Below are positions 15,048-22,645 of a DNA stretch of 28,269 nt, one piece after another. The translations under genes and the position numbers were made by a program. The DNA lies in assembly GCA_029864945.1 (NCBI GenBank), contig JAOTSL010000005.1, forward strand, positions 1 through 28,269. The letters run 5' to 3'. The notes under the pieces are model-generated. The model was not told the origin of the DNA and made no database searches. It worked only from the letters and a program-made list of their open reading frames with translations. This stretch comes from Gammaproteobacteria bacterium (GTDB lineage Bacteria; Pseudomonadota; Gammaproteobacteria; S012-40). Within the stretch, counting starts at the first letter, position 1, and each line of letters starts with the position of its first letter.

Positions 15048-16457
15048 TTATCTTTCGTAAGCTAACTCATGTGCGTAGCGACCCTTAGGTACTAATGTAC
15101 CTTCACGTGCAGTCATCCACATGTTGTATAACCAAATTACATTACCAGTAAATACCATAGTACCACCAGCCCATCGAGCGATCATGTATGGATGCTCTGC
15201 AACCACTACGTCAATGTATGGTACTTCGTATATTTTACCAGCGCCTTGCATCAGGCCAGCTATAGTCATTGAGATCCAGTACACGCAGAAACCGATAATG
15301 AAGAACCAGTAATGCAAGTTACCTAAAGTCAATGAGTACAGTTTTCTGCGAAGCATTTGCTGTAGACCAAAGTATACGGCTGCCGCTTCCAAAAAGCTGG
15401 ACATTCCAAGAAGTGCCAAGTGAGCGTGCGCAACAATCCAGCCTGTTCCATGAACATACCAGTTGATTGCACGTGTTTGCTGAAAGCCACCTTGCATATT
15501 CAAAGGGATCGCCAACAAGACACCTGTAATAGAGAATTTAGTTTCCAGATTCTCTACAAACATGCTCCACTTGCCTTTTAGGGTTAAGAGGATATTAGCA
15601 ACAAACGCCACCGCAGGGATCAGGATCAACACGCCTTCTACAGATGCAAATGATTTCAACCACTCTGGAAGAGGGGCAGACATCAAGTGATGAGAAGCAG
15701 GAGTTGAATAGAACGCTACGATAGACCAAAAATGTAAGTGGCCAATACGATGTGAGTAAAGTGGGTTACCAGTAAGCTTAGGTATAGTGTAATACGCAAT
15801 ACCTGCAGCAACCGGAGTAATCCATAAACCCAATACGTTGTGAGCAAACCAGAAGGTCATATAAGCTTCAGTCAGACCAGTCAAGTTGAACAACTCAGGA
15901 GAGTTACCAACTAGAAAAACGATCATAAGCATGAAGATACAAGCACCAAAAAACCAGTTTGTGATGTATATACCTTGAGTTTTACGATGAGCAATTGTCA
16001 TCCAAACATTGATACCTAATGGCAATAAAACACCGAAGATAACAACAAGGTCGATAGGCCAGATCAAGTCACTATATTCACGACCTGATGTAATACCCAT
16101 CCACAAAAGAATTAAACCAAGACTTAGACCGACGTTCCAAATGAACACGTTCCATAGACCCAGCTTTTCTGACCATAACTTGGTATTACCCAGCGCTGGA
16201 GTCATGTACATCATGGTCATACCAAATGCCATTGAGATCCAACCGAGAATTACCGCAAGTACGTGTACTTGACGCATATGACCAAAAGCAAACAATTCCG
16301 TACCGGTAACCCAGTCAGGAAACGCCAATTTTGCCGCATTAAAGGAACCTAAACCAGTTCCAACTACAAACCAAAAAATGGATGAAAAACCGAAAAAGAT
16401 CGTTGCCGATCCAGCAGGAATTTCCTCATTCTTGGCGAAGAGAAATTTCATTAACAT
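15048..16457 (-). CDS. ccoN: CcoN, catalytic subunit I of cbb3-type oxidase
   Basis: A 469-aa, about 12-helix C-family haem-copper oxidase subunit that reduces oxygen at a haem b3-CuB site in the inner membrane. The ligands can be read: His65 (helix II, low-spin haem b), His206 in the FAHN motif, His256-His257 (CuB), Tyr250 six residues before them (the cross-linked tyrosine of C-family enzymes), and His344/His346 in VAHAHLALLG. The numbering is within one residue of known CcoN for the active-site set. The tyrosine and the lack of NorB-type glutamates argue for an oxygen reductase rather than an NO reductase. A GGGAGG site precedes the ATG. Genes for the 29-aa and 96-aa membrane proteins lie upstream, ccoO downstream. 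Confidence 0.93.
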   Translation of the reverse strand: MLMKFLFAKNEEIPAGSATIFFGFSSIFWFVVGTGLGSFNAAKLAFPDWVTGTELFAFGHMRQVHVLAVILGWISMAFGMTMMYMTPALGNTKLWSEKLGLWNVFIWNVGLSLGLILLWMGITSGREYSDLIWPIDLVVIFGVLLPLGINVWMTIAHRKTQGIYITNWFFGACIFMLMIVFLVGNSPELFNLTGLTEAYMTFWFAHNVLGLWITPVAAGIAYYTIPKLTGNPLYSHRIGHLHFWSIVAFYSTPASHHLMSAPLPEWLKSFASVEGVLILIPAVAFVANILLTLKGKWSMFVENLETKFSITGVLLAIPLNMQGGFQQTRAINWYVHGTGWIVAHAHLALLGMSSFLEAAAVYFGLQQMLRRKLYSLTLGNLHYWFFIIGFCVYWISMTIAGLMQGAGKIYEVPYIDVVVAEHPYMIARWAGGTMVFTGNVIWLYNMWMTAREGTLVPKGRYAHELAYER

Positions 16458-16512
16458 GAAACCACACCTCCCATTTTAATTATAACCCCAGATAAATTAA
16501 AAGACTTAAGTA

Positions 16513-16602
16513 TCATTCTTTCATCTTATTCATTAAGTACCAAGACATCCACATACTCGAGAACGCTAAAAGTATCCCGCATGCTCCTGCAAATGTAGCC
16601 AT
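16513..16602 (-). CDS. 29-aa single-helix membrane microprotein before ccoN
   Basis: Reads MATFAGACGILLAFSSMWMS and ends YLMNKMKE; nearly the whole length is one membrane helix with a basic C-terminus. An AGGGGGAAG site lies directly upstream of the ATG with near-ideal spacing. It sits between the 96-aa gene and ccoN in the oxidase operon. Size and shape fit the class of tiny oxidase subunits (CydX, CcoM, CcoQ types), but I do not recognise the sequence. The gene is likely real because of its RBS, hydrophobicity and location. Confidence 0.75.
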   Translation of the reverse strand: MATFAGACGILLAFSSMWMSWYLMNKMKE

Positions 16603-16637
16603 AACTTCCCCCTTTGTTTTCTTCCGTATTTGGAAGC

Positions 16638-16928
16638 TTACCAACCAGTGTTGTCGCCACGCGCTTCCAATTCACCATGCTTACTCATAGCCAAAGCAGT
16701 AATAATAGCGAAAGCAAGACCAAAGACGAACATCATCCAGTCAACAAAACCAGAAAAAGTTGAAGGATCATAGGATTCAGCACCCCATCCGCCCCAGCTT
16801 TCATAAGGCCCACGTCCTACAGCGCACATTACTGCCGCGCCAAATACAGAACCATTTCCCATTCCAGTCGTAAACGCTGCTACGAGCAGAACCCAAAATG
16901 TATTTCCAACCGTTAACTTATTTTTCAT
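16638..16928 (-). CDS. 96-aa two-helix membrane protein, first gene of oxidase operon
   Basis: Starts MKNKLTVGNTFWVLLVAAF; helix 1 about 8-34 is rich in small residues (GMGNGSVFGAAVM), a loop with YESWGGWGAESYDPS follows, then helix 2 (about 58-79) and a polar tail. An in-frame ATG 12 codons upstream exists, but GGAGGG six bases before the ATG at 16928 makes this the true start. No family recognised. It opens the ccoN operon, so it is likely an additional oxidase subunit or assembly protein. One Cys is present, no haem motif. Confidence 0.75.
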   Translation of the reverse strand: MKNKLTVGNTFWVLLVAAFTTGMGNGSVFGAAVMCAVGRGPYESWGGWGAESYDPSTFSGFVDWMMFVFGLAFAIITALAMSKHGELEARGDNTGW

Positions 16929-17036
16929 TTTTCCCTCCAAAGTGAGTGTTATCTCACAACCCAAAGTTTCTTCTAATTTGTAACTTGAAATTAATAAGCC
17001 TAGGCTCTTAAAAGTTACCTACTTAGAAACCAAGAA

Positions 17037-17065
17037 ATCGTGACATAGACACCACACAAGGTCAA
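17037..17065 (-). promoter_or_regulatory. Weak candidate promoter of the oxidase operon
   Basis: On the minus strand TTGACC (17065-17060), 17 bases, then CACGAT (17042-17037). The -35 is good (five of six) and the -10 is poor (three of six), as expected of an activated promoter. No clear FNR/ANR box (TTGAT-N4-ATCAA) was found; TTGAAATTAATAAG nearby on the plus strand is only a partial match. Confidence 0.25.
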
Positions 17066-17246
17066 GCCAAATGTATAAAAAGTTATTAAGCATTTTTATA
17101 ACGAACGTAATAGCGTCACTTTTGTTTAAAACTGCTTTTAAACCAATCAATACATTAGTTTTTTAGTATGTTATTAGCAATTTCTTACTTGAATCATCGC
17201 CAACGATTATTTATGCTTTGCATCTAAAATAATCTCGAGAAAAATA

Positions 17247-17450
17247 ATGAAAGCTGAAATCGCAATATACTTACTCATTGCAATGGGCTCACTACTCATG
17301 ATTTCTTTTATACCTCACATGCTCCTGGATGGGCTTGTAAGCAACGATTTAAAAGAAAACATAACTGTGGGTGTAACGATATTTTGGGCTATTGGGCTGG
17401 CCGCCCTTGGCTTGGATATAGTTAAAAAAAGAAAAGGGCTTAAAGATTAA
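17247..17450 (+). CDS. 67-aa two-helix membrane protein
   Basis: Two hydrophobic helices (about 4-26 and 41-60) and a basic tail KKRKGLKD. The upstream GAG eight bases before the ATG is a weak ribosome-binding site. It is a lone plus-strand gene divergent from the ccoN operon and convergent with the 151-aa gene; its stop codon lies within the loop of the shared terminator. No family recognised. The pair of helices with a short acidic loop recalls small oxidase-associated proteins, but this is only a resemblance. Confidence 0.65.
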   Translation: MKAEIAIYLLIAMGSLLMISFIPHMLLDGLVSNDLKENITVGVTIFWAIGLAALGLDIVKKRKGLKD

Positions 17451-17463
17451 CTTTAAGCCCTTT
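17433..17463. terminator. Bidirectional rho-independent terminator
   Basis: AAAGGGCTTAAAG, loop ATTAA, CTTTAAGCCCTTT: a perfect 13-bp stem with A and T runs on the two sides. It closes the 67-aa gene (plus) and the cytochrome/mini-CcoN operon (minus). Confidence 0.9.
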
Positions 17464-17494
17464 CTAAATTAAAACTTACCTTGGGCAGGTTGAA

Positions 17495-17950
17495 TTATTT
17501 AAATGCGCGTAGCTGTGCTTTTGATCCATCAAATTGCTGCTCATCAATAAATTGCCCCTTATGAAAAACAAATTGTTTTTTCGCGCCCTCTAAATCAATA
17601 CCAGCAAGACCAAAACTTTTACCCGCCATATCCGTAAAAAATCTTACATCTTTCACCAGATCAACCGACGCGCCGCTTTTAAGATCGACTACAACACCTT
17701 TTTTTGACACCGAAAATGAAACAGGTGAAGACGGCAGCATCATCAGTCGGGTTTTAAATATTCGATTAAACGCAATTAAAAAAATAAACGTTGTCAAAAA
17801 CACCAAGATATAGGCTAAATTTTCATCCCCACTATACCAGTACTTTGAAGCTAGGATTATCAATGCAATAATCGTAGGAACGTAAAGCACCAAGTCCCAA
17901 ACCAATCCTTTTTTATCTTCAACGAGATTAAAGTCATATTGCGAAGCCAT
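17495..17950 (-). CDS. Two-helix membrane protein with C-terminal soluble domain
   Basis: A 151-aa protein with two hydrophobic helices (about 18-37 and 46-63) followed by about 85 residues rich in beta-type alternation (SFSVSKKGVVVDLKS..., FVFHKGQF). No cysteines in the soluble part and no family recognised; a PH-like or YdbS-like small domain would fit in size but this is a guess. Its AGGAT site overlaps the end of the thioredoxin-fold gene, which ends four bases before the ATG, so they are coupled. Last gene of the block that starts at 19561. Confidence 0.7.
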   Translation of the reverse strand: MASQYDFNLVEDKKGLVWDLVLYVPTIIALIILASKYWYSGDENLAYILVFLTTFIFLIAFNRIFKTRLMMLPSSPVSFSVSKKGVVVDLKSGASVDLVKDVRFFTDMAGKSFGLAGIDLEGAKKQFVFHKGQFIDEQQFDGSKAQLRAFK

Positions 17951-17954
17951 ATGT

Positions 17955-18455
17955 TTATCCTTTTTTATTTACAACCGTCCCCAAAGCATGATCCAGCTCA
18001 CCGTAAAGAATTCGCCCGGCACGTTTAAACTGCACCTTGCCGGCTCGATCTACCAAGAATGTCCAGGGATCCCCCTTAACTTTGTAAGCAGAGAATGCCT
18101 GGGGGTTTTTGTATTGATCCATATGGAGAAATAGAACATCATCCCCATACTTAGAAATCATTGCTTTTAGTAGCTGCAACTGCTTATCGCATACCGTGCA
18201 ATGCCCAGGTGTCGCGAACTCAATCAACACTACCTTCCCTGTCGCCAAAGCATCATCGACAGAATATTGGTACATTCTTTCATCAGGATAACGATACGAA
18301 GTAAGCTGAGACATATCTCCATCAACATCAACGAGAGATCGAGTTTTCAACGATGGAGCCTGCGCTCCGACCTGCAACGTTCCCTCTGGCGCCTCAATAT
18401 TACATGCACTCAGAAGCCCTGTAGTAATTATTATAAAAAATAAGTTACGTATCAA
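17955..18455 (-). CDS. Thioredoxin-fold lipoprotein
   Basis: A TlpA/thioredoxin-like protein exported as a lipoprotein (hydrophobic stretch then lipobox LLSAC, followed by NIEAPEG). The fold marks are VLIEFATPGHCTVCDKQ with a CxxC pair and the cis-proline strand GDPWTFLVD, so it can act as a thiol reductase or metallochaperone in the periplasm. I place the start at TTG 18455 because GGAGG lies seven bases before it; a longer reading frame from 18524 would add 23 non-signal-like residues and overlap the upstream gene by 80 bases. With TTG the overlap is 11 bases. Neighbours suggest a role in copper or haem handling for the mini-CcoN/cytochrome pair; this is inferred. Confidence 0.78.
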   Translation of the reverse strand: MIRNLFFIIITTGLLSACNIEAPEGTLQVGAQAPSLKTRSLVDVDGDMSQLTSYRYPDERMYQYSVDDALATGKVVLIEFATPGHCTVCDKQLQLLKAMISKYGDDVLFLHMDQYKNPQAFSAYKVKGDPWTFLVDRAGKVQFKRAGRILYGELDHALGTVVNKKG

Positions 18456-18987
18456 AATTTTTCCTCCACCCTTTACAAGTATGAAACAAATTATACGCCC
18501 AAATACAATTAGCCAACAAAACAAGTGTCCCGAAGATACCCATCGTAGCCAACAACGGCTTCACAATAACTTCAACTTCTTCCGGCGTAGAATGCACGCT
18601 AGCCATTCCACCCATTACACCGGCCATTACAAAAAACACGACCATTCCGATTAAGCCAATGTTATGAATCCAAAAATGAACGATAACAAGCCTTAAGCTA
18701 TATATGGGACGATTAACGAGGCGGGGAATAATATAATAAACCGCGCCAAAAATCGCCATCTCGACCCACCCAAGCAAATTTATATGAGTATGGCCCCGAA
18801 CTATTAGATTTCCATGAAGCCTATGATCGACAAAATGACGAAGCTCCGTCATCCCCCCCATCACTGCACCCCAAGAAAAACCTATCAAACTATAAATAAT
18901 ACAAGCGAAAATAAACCAGAGCGTATATTTGCGATAAGTAAGCTCATTCTCATGGCGCCAAGGCTCTACAACATTATTTGGACTCAC
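18445..18987 (-). CDS. Mini-CcoN: four-helix homologue of oxidase/NOR subunit I N-terminus
   Basis: A 180-aa protein with four membrane helices (about 22-45, 68-89, 98-123, 145-168). The second begins VRGHTHINLLGW and continues to YYIIPRLVNRP, which matches helix II of CcoN/NorB including the His that binds low-spin haem b (His66 here aligns with His65 of the CcoN in this window, each seven residues before the GW pair). The next helix (VHFWIHNIGLIGM) aligns with helix III. Everything after helix IV of CcoN, including CuB ligands and the b3 histidine, is missing, and the gene ends with a normal stop, so it cannot be a terminal oxidase by itself. GTG start with GGAGG nine bases upstream. It overlaps the cytochrome gene by 14 bases. 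Confidence 0.8.
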   Translation of the reverse strand: MSPNNVVEPWRHENELTYRKYTLWFIFACIIYSLIGFSWGAVMGGMTELRHFVDHRLHGNLIVRGHTHINLLGWVEMAIFGAVYYIIPRLVNRPIYSLRLVIVHFWIHNIGLIGMVVFFVMAGVMGGMASVHSTPEEVEVIVKPLLATMGIFGTLVLLANCIWAYNLFHTCKGWRKNFDT

Positions 18988-19561
18988 TTTCTATTTCCTC
19001 CACTGGGCGATCACGTATATCCGTGTATTTTTCAGACCATTCTTTAGGGGCCCACATTTTCACCATACTATCAATAAACTCTGAATGCTCTGGCGGTGGC
19101 CGCTTAGAAACCGACGACCCAGGATCCGCTCTTAACTCTGACAAAAACACCGCAATTTTATGCCGATGATCTTCTGACAGGCGACCCGTGTAAGCAGCCT
19201 CTTTAGGCGGAAGCCCGTGATCAAGCGTTTCGGCACCATAGACACTTTCCGGATTAATAAGAAAAGTCTCAAGCCATTCAAGTGATCGCTTTGAACCGAT
19301 ACCATCAAGCGACAACCCCATACTTGTGCCCGCTCTTAGCGCTCTATGGCACGAATTACACCGAGCCTCTCGGTATATTTTTGACCCCTCCGCTCCAACT
19401 TCAGAAAAATCAAAAAAAGTGCTCGCTTTAAACATTGGCTCCTCAGATGTGAGCCTCATTGACTCTAAGGCAATATAAGCGATTAAAGCCAGAATGAAGA
19501 ATACACCAAAAACGATGAATAGAATTTTCTCTCCCGACTTCAATGGTTGTGATTTTTTCAT
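18974..19561 (-). CDS. NorC-like membrane-anchored cytochrome c
   Basis: A 195-aa protein with an N-terminal helix (about 13-32) and a periplasmic domain with CNSCH near residues 68-72 (preceded by GSKIYREAR). The pattern LDGIGSKRSLEWLETFLINPE is typical of NorC/CcoO-type class I cytochromes. The usual distal Met before the last helix (MP in most relatives) is replaced by Leu in HGLPPKEAAY, so the sixth ligand is either absent or another residue, for example the Met of GTSMGLSL. An acidic and basic C-terminal extension of about 50 residues follows. It is the first gene of its operon and is coupled to the mini-CcoN by overlap, a pair laid out like norC-norB. Confidence 0.85.
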   Translation of the reverse strand: MKKSQPLKSGEKILFIVFGVFFILALIAYIALESMRLTSEEPMFKASTFFDFSEVGAEGSKIYREARCNSCHRALRAGTSMGLSLDGIGSKRSLEWLETFLINPESVYGAETLDHGLPPKEAAYTGRLSEDHRHKIAVFLSELRADPGSSVSKRPPPEHSEFIDSMVKMWAPKEWSEKYTDIRDRPVEEIESESK

Positions 19562-19751
19562 ATTTTCCGCACCACGTACATTTATAAGTAGACAAGCAGT
19601 ATACAGAATTATTTTTATATTTTATTTTTTATACTGAATATTTCTGCAAAAAATAACTTTATAACTTAAGGCATAATATTTATGGAATTAAATATAGAAA
19701 GAGAGGAACACGAAATTCATAGCGACACTTGAGCAAAAATCAACAGGCATA

Positions 19752-19779
19752 AAAAAAGGCGGGATTACCCGCCTTTTTT
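19752..19779 (-). terminator. Rho-independent terminator after cytochrome c4
   Basis: AAAAAAGGCGGG, loop ATTA, CCCGCCTTTTTT: perfect stem with long A and T runs. Read on the minus strand it lies 17 bases after the c4 stop codon and ends in a U-run. Confidence 0.92.
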
Positions 19780-19795
19780 CATAACAATCTAAAGC

Positions 19796-20560
19796 TTAAT
19801 GATCGTATGGCGTTCTGAAGTTACCCATTGAGTAATCAGAAGCATTAGTCAAATAAGCCGCTGCATTATTAATGTCGTCATCAGACATTTGTTTTGCGAT
19901 TGCTTGCATTTGACCCATTGGATCATTGGAACGAGTTCCATCTCTCCATTTCTTCAACTGATTCACCAAGTAAACGTAACGCTGACCGCCTATACGCGGA
20001 TAAATCGGTGGCGCACCGCGACCGTTAAACCCATGACAAGAACGACATGCTGAAAGTGGATTCTGCACTCGCGCGCCGGCACCCCATTCAACCAAAGTCT
20101 TACCTTTATGAGCTAGACCAACAGTCCCGCCATTCGCAGCGATCTCTTTTAAGTCAGAACCTTTGAAAGCCATTTTTCCGTTACTACCTGGAGAAATAGA
20201 TTCAAGATAAGTTGAGACATCAGTTCGATCTTGCGCGCTTAAACCTTTAGCATTGTCATTCATAACAAACATAGTTTCGTCTTTACGTTTGTCAGTTGCA
20301 TAATCTTCAAGCTGCTTTCTTAGGAATACTGCGAATTGACCAGCAATCCGCGGTGTTCCCATATCATCGTTACCGTTACCGTCTTCACCATGACATGAAG
20401 TACAAGCAGGTACCGAACCTTTACCATTTTCAAATATTGCCTTACCGTTGGCAACATTGCCCTTTCCTTTTGGATACATAGCTGAAGAAAAAGCGATTGA
20501 TGGTACAATCACCGCTACAACCAACGCAACCGTAGAAACGGCAGATATAAAACGTCGCAT
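19796..20560 (-). CDS. Dihaem cytochrome c4
   Basis: A 254-aa periplasmic protein: signal peptide (about 1-27, ending FSSA), then two homologous class I cytochrome domains with CTSCH and CRSCH, each followed by a glycine-rich HGxxGxG stretch as in cytochrome c4. Each domain has its PRI(A/G)GQ stretch and a Met-containing segment near its end. Cytochrome c4 carries electrons from the bc1 complex to cbb3 oxidases, so it is the likely donor for the oxidase in this window. It is about 50 residues longer than the mature c4 of Pseudomonas, largely as a longer linker. GGGAGG ten bases before the ATG. It probably shares a transcript with the 30-aa gene upstream. Confidence 0.9.
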   Translation of the reverse strand: MRRFISAVSTVALVVAVIVPSIAFSSAMYPKGKGNVANGKAIFENGKGSVPACTSCHGEDGNGNDDMGTPRIAGQFAVFLRKQLEDYATDKRKDETMFVMNDNAKGLSAQDRTDVSTYLESISPGSNGKMAFKGSDLKEIAANGGTVGLAHKGKTLVEWGAGARVQNPLSACRSCHGFNGRGAPPIYPRIGGQRYVYLVNQLKKWRDGTRSNDPMGQMQAIAKQMSDDDINNAAAYLTNASDYSMGNFRTPYDH

Positions 20561-20684
20561 GTTAAGAAGCCCTCCCAGTTTTAGCCCCTATACCCGATAT
20601 AACTTTATTTTATTCTTAGTAGCGAAGCTATTTAAAGCAGCAGCTCTATAAAACAAATACAGCTAATCAGATACTAATTAACAA

Positions 20685-20777
20685 TCAAGAATTCAATTTC
20701 AGCATTGTCCACGCCAAAATGAATGCGCCAACAAACCAAATAACATAAAGTAATGCTACAGAACTTGTATCTAACAC
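20685..20777 (-). CDS. 30-aa single-helix membrane microprotein, GTG start
   Basis: Starts with GTG and reads MLDTSSVALLYVIWFVGAF, ending LKLNS; one membrane helix makes up almost all of it. GGGAG lies seven bases before the GTG, which decides the start. It is 124 bases upstream of cytochrome c4 in the same direction with no terminator between them. Third microprotein of this kind in the island. No family recognised; CydX/CcoM-like small subunits are a parallel, not an identification. Confidence 0.65.
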   Translation of the reverse strand: MLDTSSVALLYVIWFVGAFILAWTMLKLNS

Positions 20778-21127
20778 GGCCTATCTCCCTCTTTATTTTT
20801 TAAAAGCCGAATAACAAAAGTGAGTAGATTTATCTACACAACTTAGCACAGCATTCAAACACTAATAAAAAAAGCTGTCAACTCGAAATCTGAAAAAGAT
20901 CTCAGATTCGCTATCGAAATAATATTACAAAATGAAATCATATCTCGCCAATACACCGATGTCACCTAAAAAAGTAAAAAAAACCCTTAAAATAAGGAGT
21001 AACCTACCGCTTTAATCAAGTAAAAAATGAATTCAGTATAAAAAATAATCCAAAACCCACTTGCTATATTTTTCTAAATATAGAGAATCTACACTTCACA
21101 AATTATTCTAAGAAGAAATAAATAACA
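20778..21127. other. 350-base divergent intergenic region with inverted repeats
   Basis: AT-rich control region between the c4 unit (minus) and the 501-aa membrane protein gene (plus). It holds two clear inverted repeats: GTAGAT-TT-ATCTAC at 20824-20837 and AATCTGA-N8-TCAGATT at 20887-20908. Both lie where a promoter for the minus-strand c4 unit would be expected and may be operators. A short ORF beginning MKSYLANTP on the plus strand has no ribosome-binding site and is not called. Confidence 0.4.
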
Positions 21128-22633
21128 ATGAATCAAGCAAATGCAATTTTTGAAAAATATTGGGGATTTTTTGCACTGTTCGCATGGATTGGTTTAGCTA
21201 TATTACTTGACCTAGTCAGATTCACGCCTTTCGCCATAGATGAAGCAGCAGCCAGGGGATTACTGCTTACCTGGACGATCGCTGACAACGTTGTAAACCC
21301 GATTGTTATTTTTGGTATGCCCGATTTTCGAGCTCTATTATTCGCACCAGTCGGTGCATATTGGCCCGGTAGTATGCTTGCAACAAAAATAATGGCGCTA
21401 ACAATCGCCTTTGTCGCTGTCACCATGCTTTTTCGTTGGTCACGCCGTACAACGGACCCAGAGGTAGCACTTATTGCGTCTGCTCTACTCTTACTTTCGC
21501 CAATTATGGTGTCTCAAGTCGACTCATTAAGTGCCGGACCATACATTTTAATGGCTTTTGCGTCTGGTGCCTGGCTGGATTCCGCATACAGGAAAGATAA
21601 AAATTATTTTGGCGGCTGGTACTTTTGCCAAATGTTGTGGATCGCAATATTGACCACTCTACATCCAATTGCACTCGCCTACCCAATCGCACTTGCATGG
21701 CAATGGTACCGTAATCCTCACGCTGAAAAAAAATCCAGACACGTTTATATTGGTATCGCGGTCTCTGTCCTTCTTACCCTATCAATGACTTTAGGCTGGA
21801 GCGAGATCGAATTTTTCTCAAATCCTTTTGCAGCGCTAGCGGAGGGTCTTCAAGGCTCAATAATCTGGAGTGCGGCCGACCTACGCTGGGTACCAGGAAT
21901 TATTGCTGGTCTTTTGTTAGCACTACTAATCTCTTTAGATTTCAAAACACTATCTAAAGACTTACTCGGCCAGATGATATTAATATCTATCGCTATCGGT
22001 GTATTTATGCCTGACCAGAGCTGGGTATTAATCTGCATTGCGCTCCTGCTCTATCGTGGCACTCACCTTGTTGTTAAATTTAACCAATCCAGAAATAAAA
22101 CCGGCAGAGTGGGGCAGCGCGGCATCGTAATGGGAGCTACATTATTTCTCTGCGCATTTTTTATGCTACAAGACAAGAATCATGCTCTGACAATCAAGCA
22201 CGCCATTTTAGGACCCGAAGATGAAATGATTCAGAGTCTTATGGTTGAAGCTGAGGACCCTCTCAAGCCATTTAGAGCAGCGAGTGAATGGCCAGGTAGA
22301 ACTATGCTGGCCACAAAACGAGACGTGCTTCCATTACCTCCAGCGTTAGACGATCCAGAAAAAATGCTTGAAGCTGTAAGAAGTGTTACTCATATTATTT
22401 TCAATCCATTTATCGAAAAAAACAAAGCATTGGCTGATTCCATTTCCGCTCTCGGTGGAGAAACTGAAACGCTGGCGCTTTATAAGGCCGGAGCAATTAT
22501 TCAAGTTAGAAATAATAACGTTCCATTAAGCACAAGCCAACGTCTTGCCAAAGCAGAAATAAAGAAAGACGATGAAACAAAAGACACCCAAACTTCTTTA
22601 GAAGATACAACTGCAGAGCATAACGTCAAATAA
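21128..22633 (+). CDS. Polytopic membrane protein, GT-C-like
   Basis: A 501-aa protein with about nine to eleven hydrophobic helices in the first 350 residues, then a periplasmic or cytoplasmic domain of about 110 residues and a charged Lys/Asp/Glu-rich tail. The first helix is followed by FAIDEAAARGLLL, which recalls the acidic first-loop motif of GT-C glycosyltransferases of the ArnT/PMT type, and the run of helices with a following AYPIALAW segment also fits that fold. The match is faint and I give no activity. AGAAG lies upstream of the ATG. It is followed by a stem-loop. It does not overlap other genes and may be transcribed alone. Confidence 0.6.
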   Translation: MNQANAIFEKYWGFFALFAWIGLAILLDLVRFTPFAIDEAAARGLLLTWTIADNVVNPIVIFGMPDFRALLFAPVGAYWPGSMLATKIMALTIAFVAVTMLFRWSRRTTDPEVALIASALLLLSPIMVSQVDSLSAGPYILMAFASGAWLDSAYRKDKNYFGGWYFCQMLWIAILTTLHPIALAYPIALAWQWYRNPHAEKKSRHVYIGIAVSVLLTLSMTLGWSEIEFFSNPFAALAEGLQGSIIWSAADLRWVPGIIAGLLLALLISLDFKTLSKDLLGQMILISIAIGVFMPDQSWVLICIALLLYRGTHLVVKFNQSRNKTGRVGQRGIVMGATLFLCAFFMLQDKNHALTIKHAILGPEDEMIQSLMVEAEDPLKPFRAASEWPGRTMLATKRDVLPLPPALDDPEKMLEAVRSVTHIIFNPFIEKNKALADSISALGGETETLALYKAGAIIQVRNNNVPLSTSQRLAKAEIKKDDETKDTQTSLEDTTAEHNVK

Positions 22634-22645
22634 CTCGTAACCTGA

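Noticed and set aside
15048..16457. Nitric oxide reductase (NorB) identity for the large subunit
   Set aside because: The cross-linked Tyr six residues before the His pair is present and NorB glutamates are not, and a CcoO-type subunit follows, so a cbb3-type oxygen reductase fits better.
16968..17000. FNR/ANR-like box (TTGAAATTAATAAG) before the oxidase operon
   Set aside because: Only seven of ten consensus positions match and the right half-site is poor; not enough to call an oxygen-regulated operator.
18456..18524. Upstream extension of the thioredoxin-fold gene
   Set aside because: Would overlap the mini-CcoN gene by 80 bases and lacks its own RBS; the TTG at 18455 explains the signal peptide and spacing better.
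20937..21020. Basic 27-aa ORF beginning MKSYLANTP
   Set aside because: No ribosome-binding site and no hydrophobic or conserved feature.
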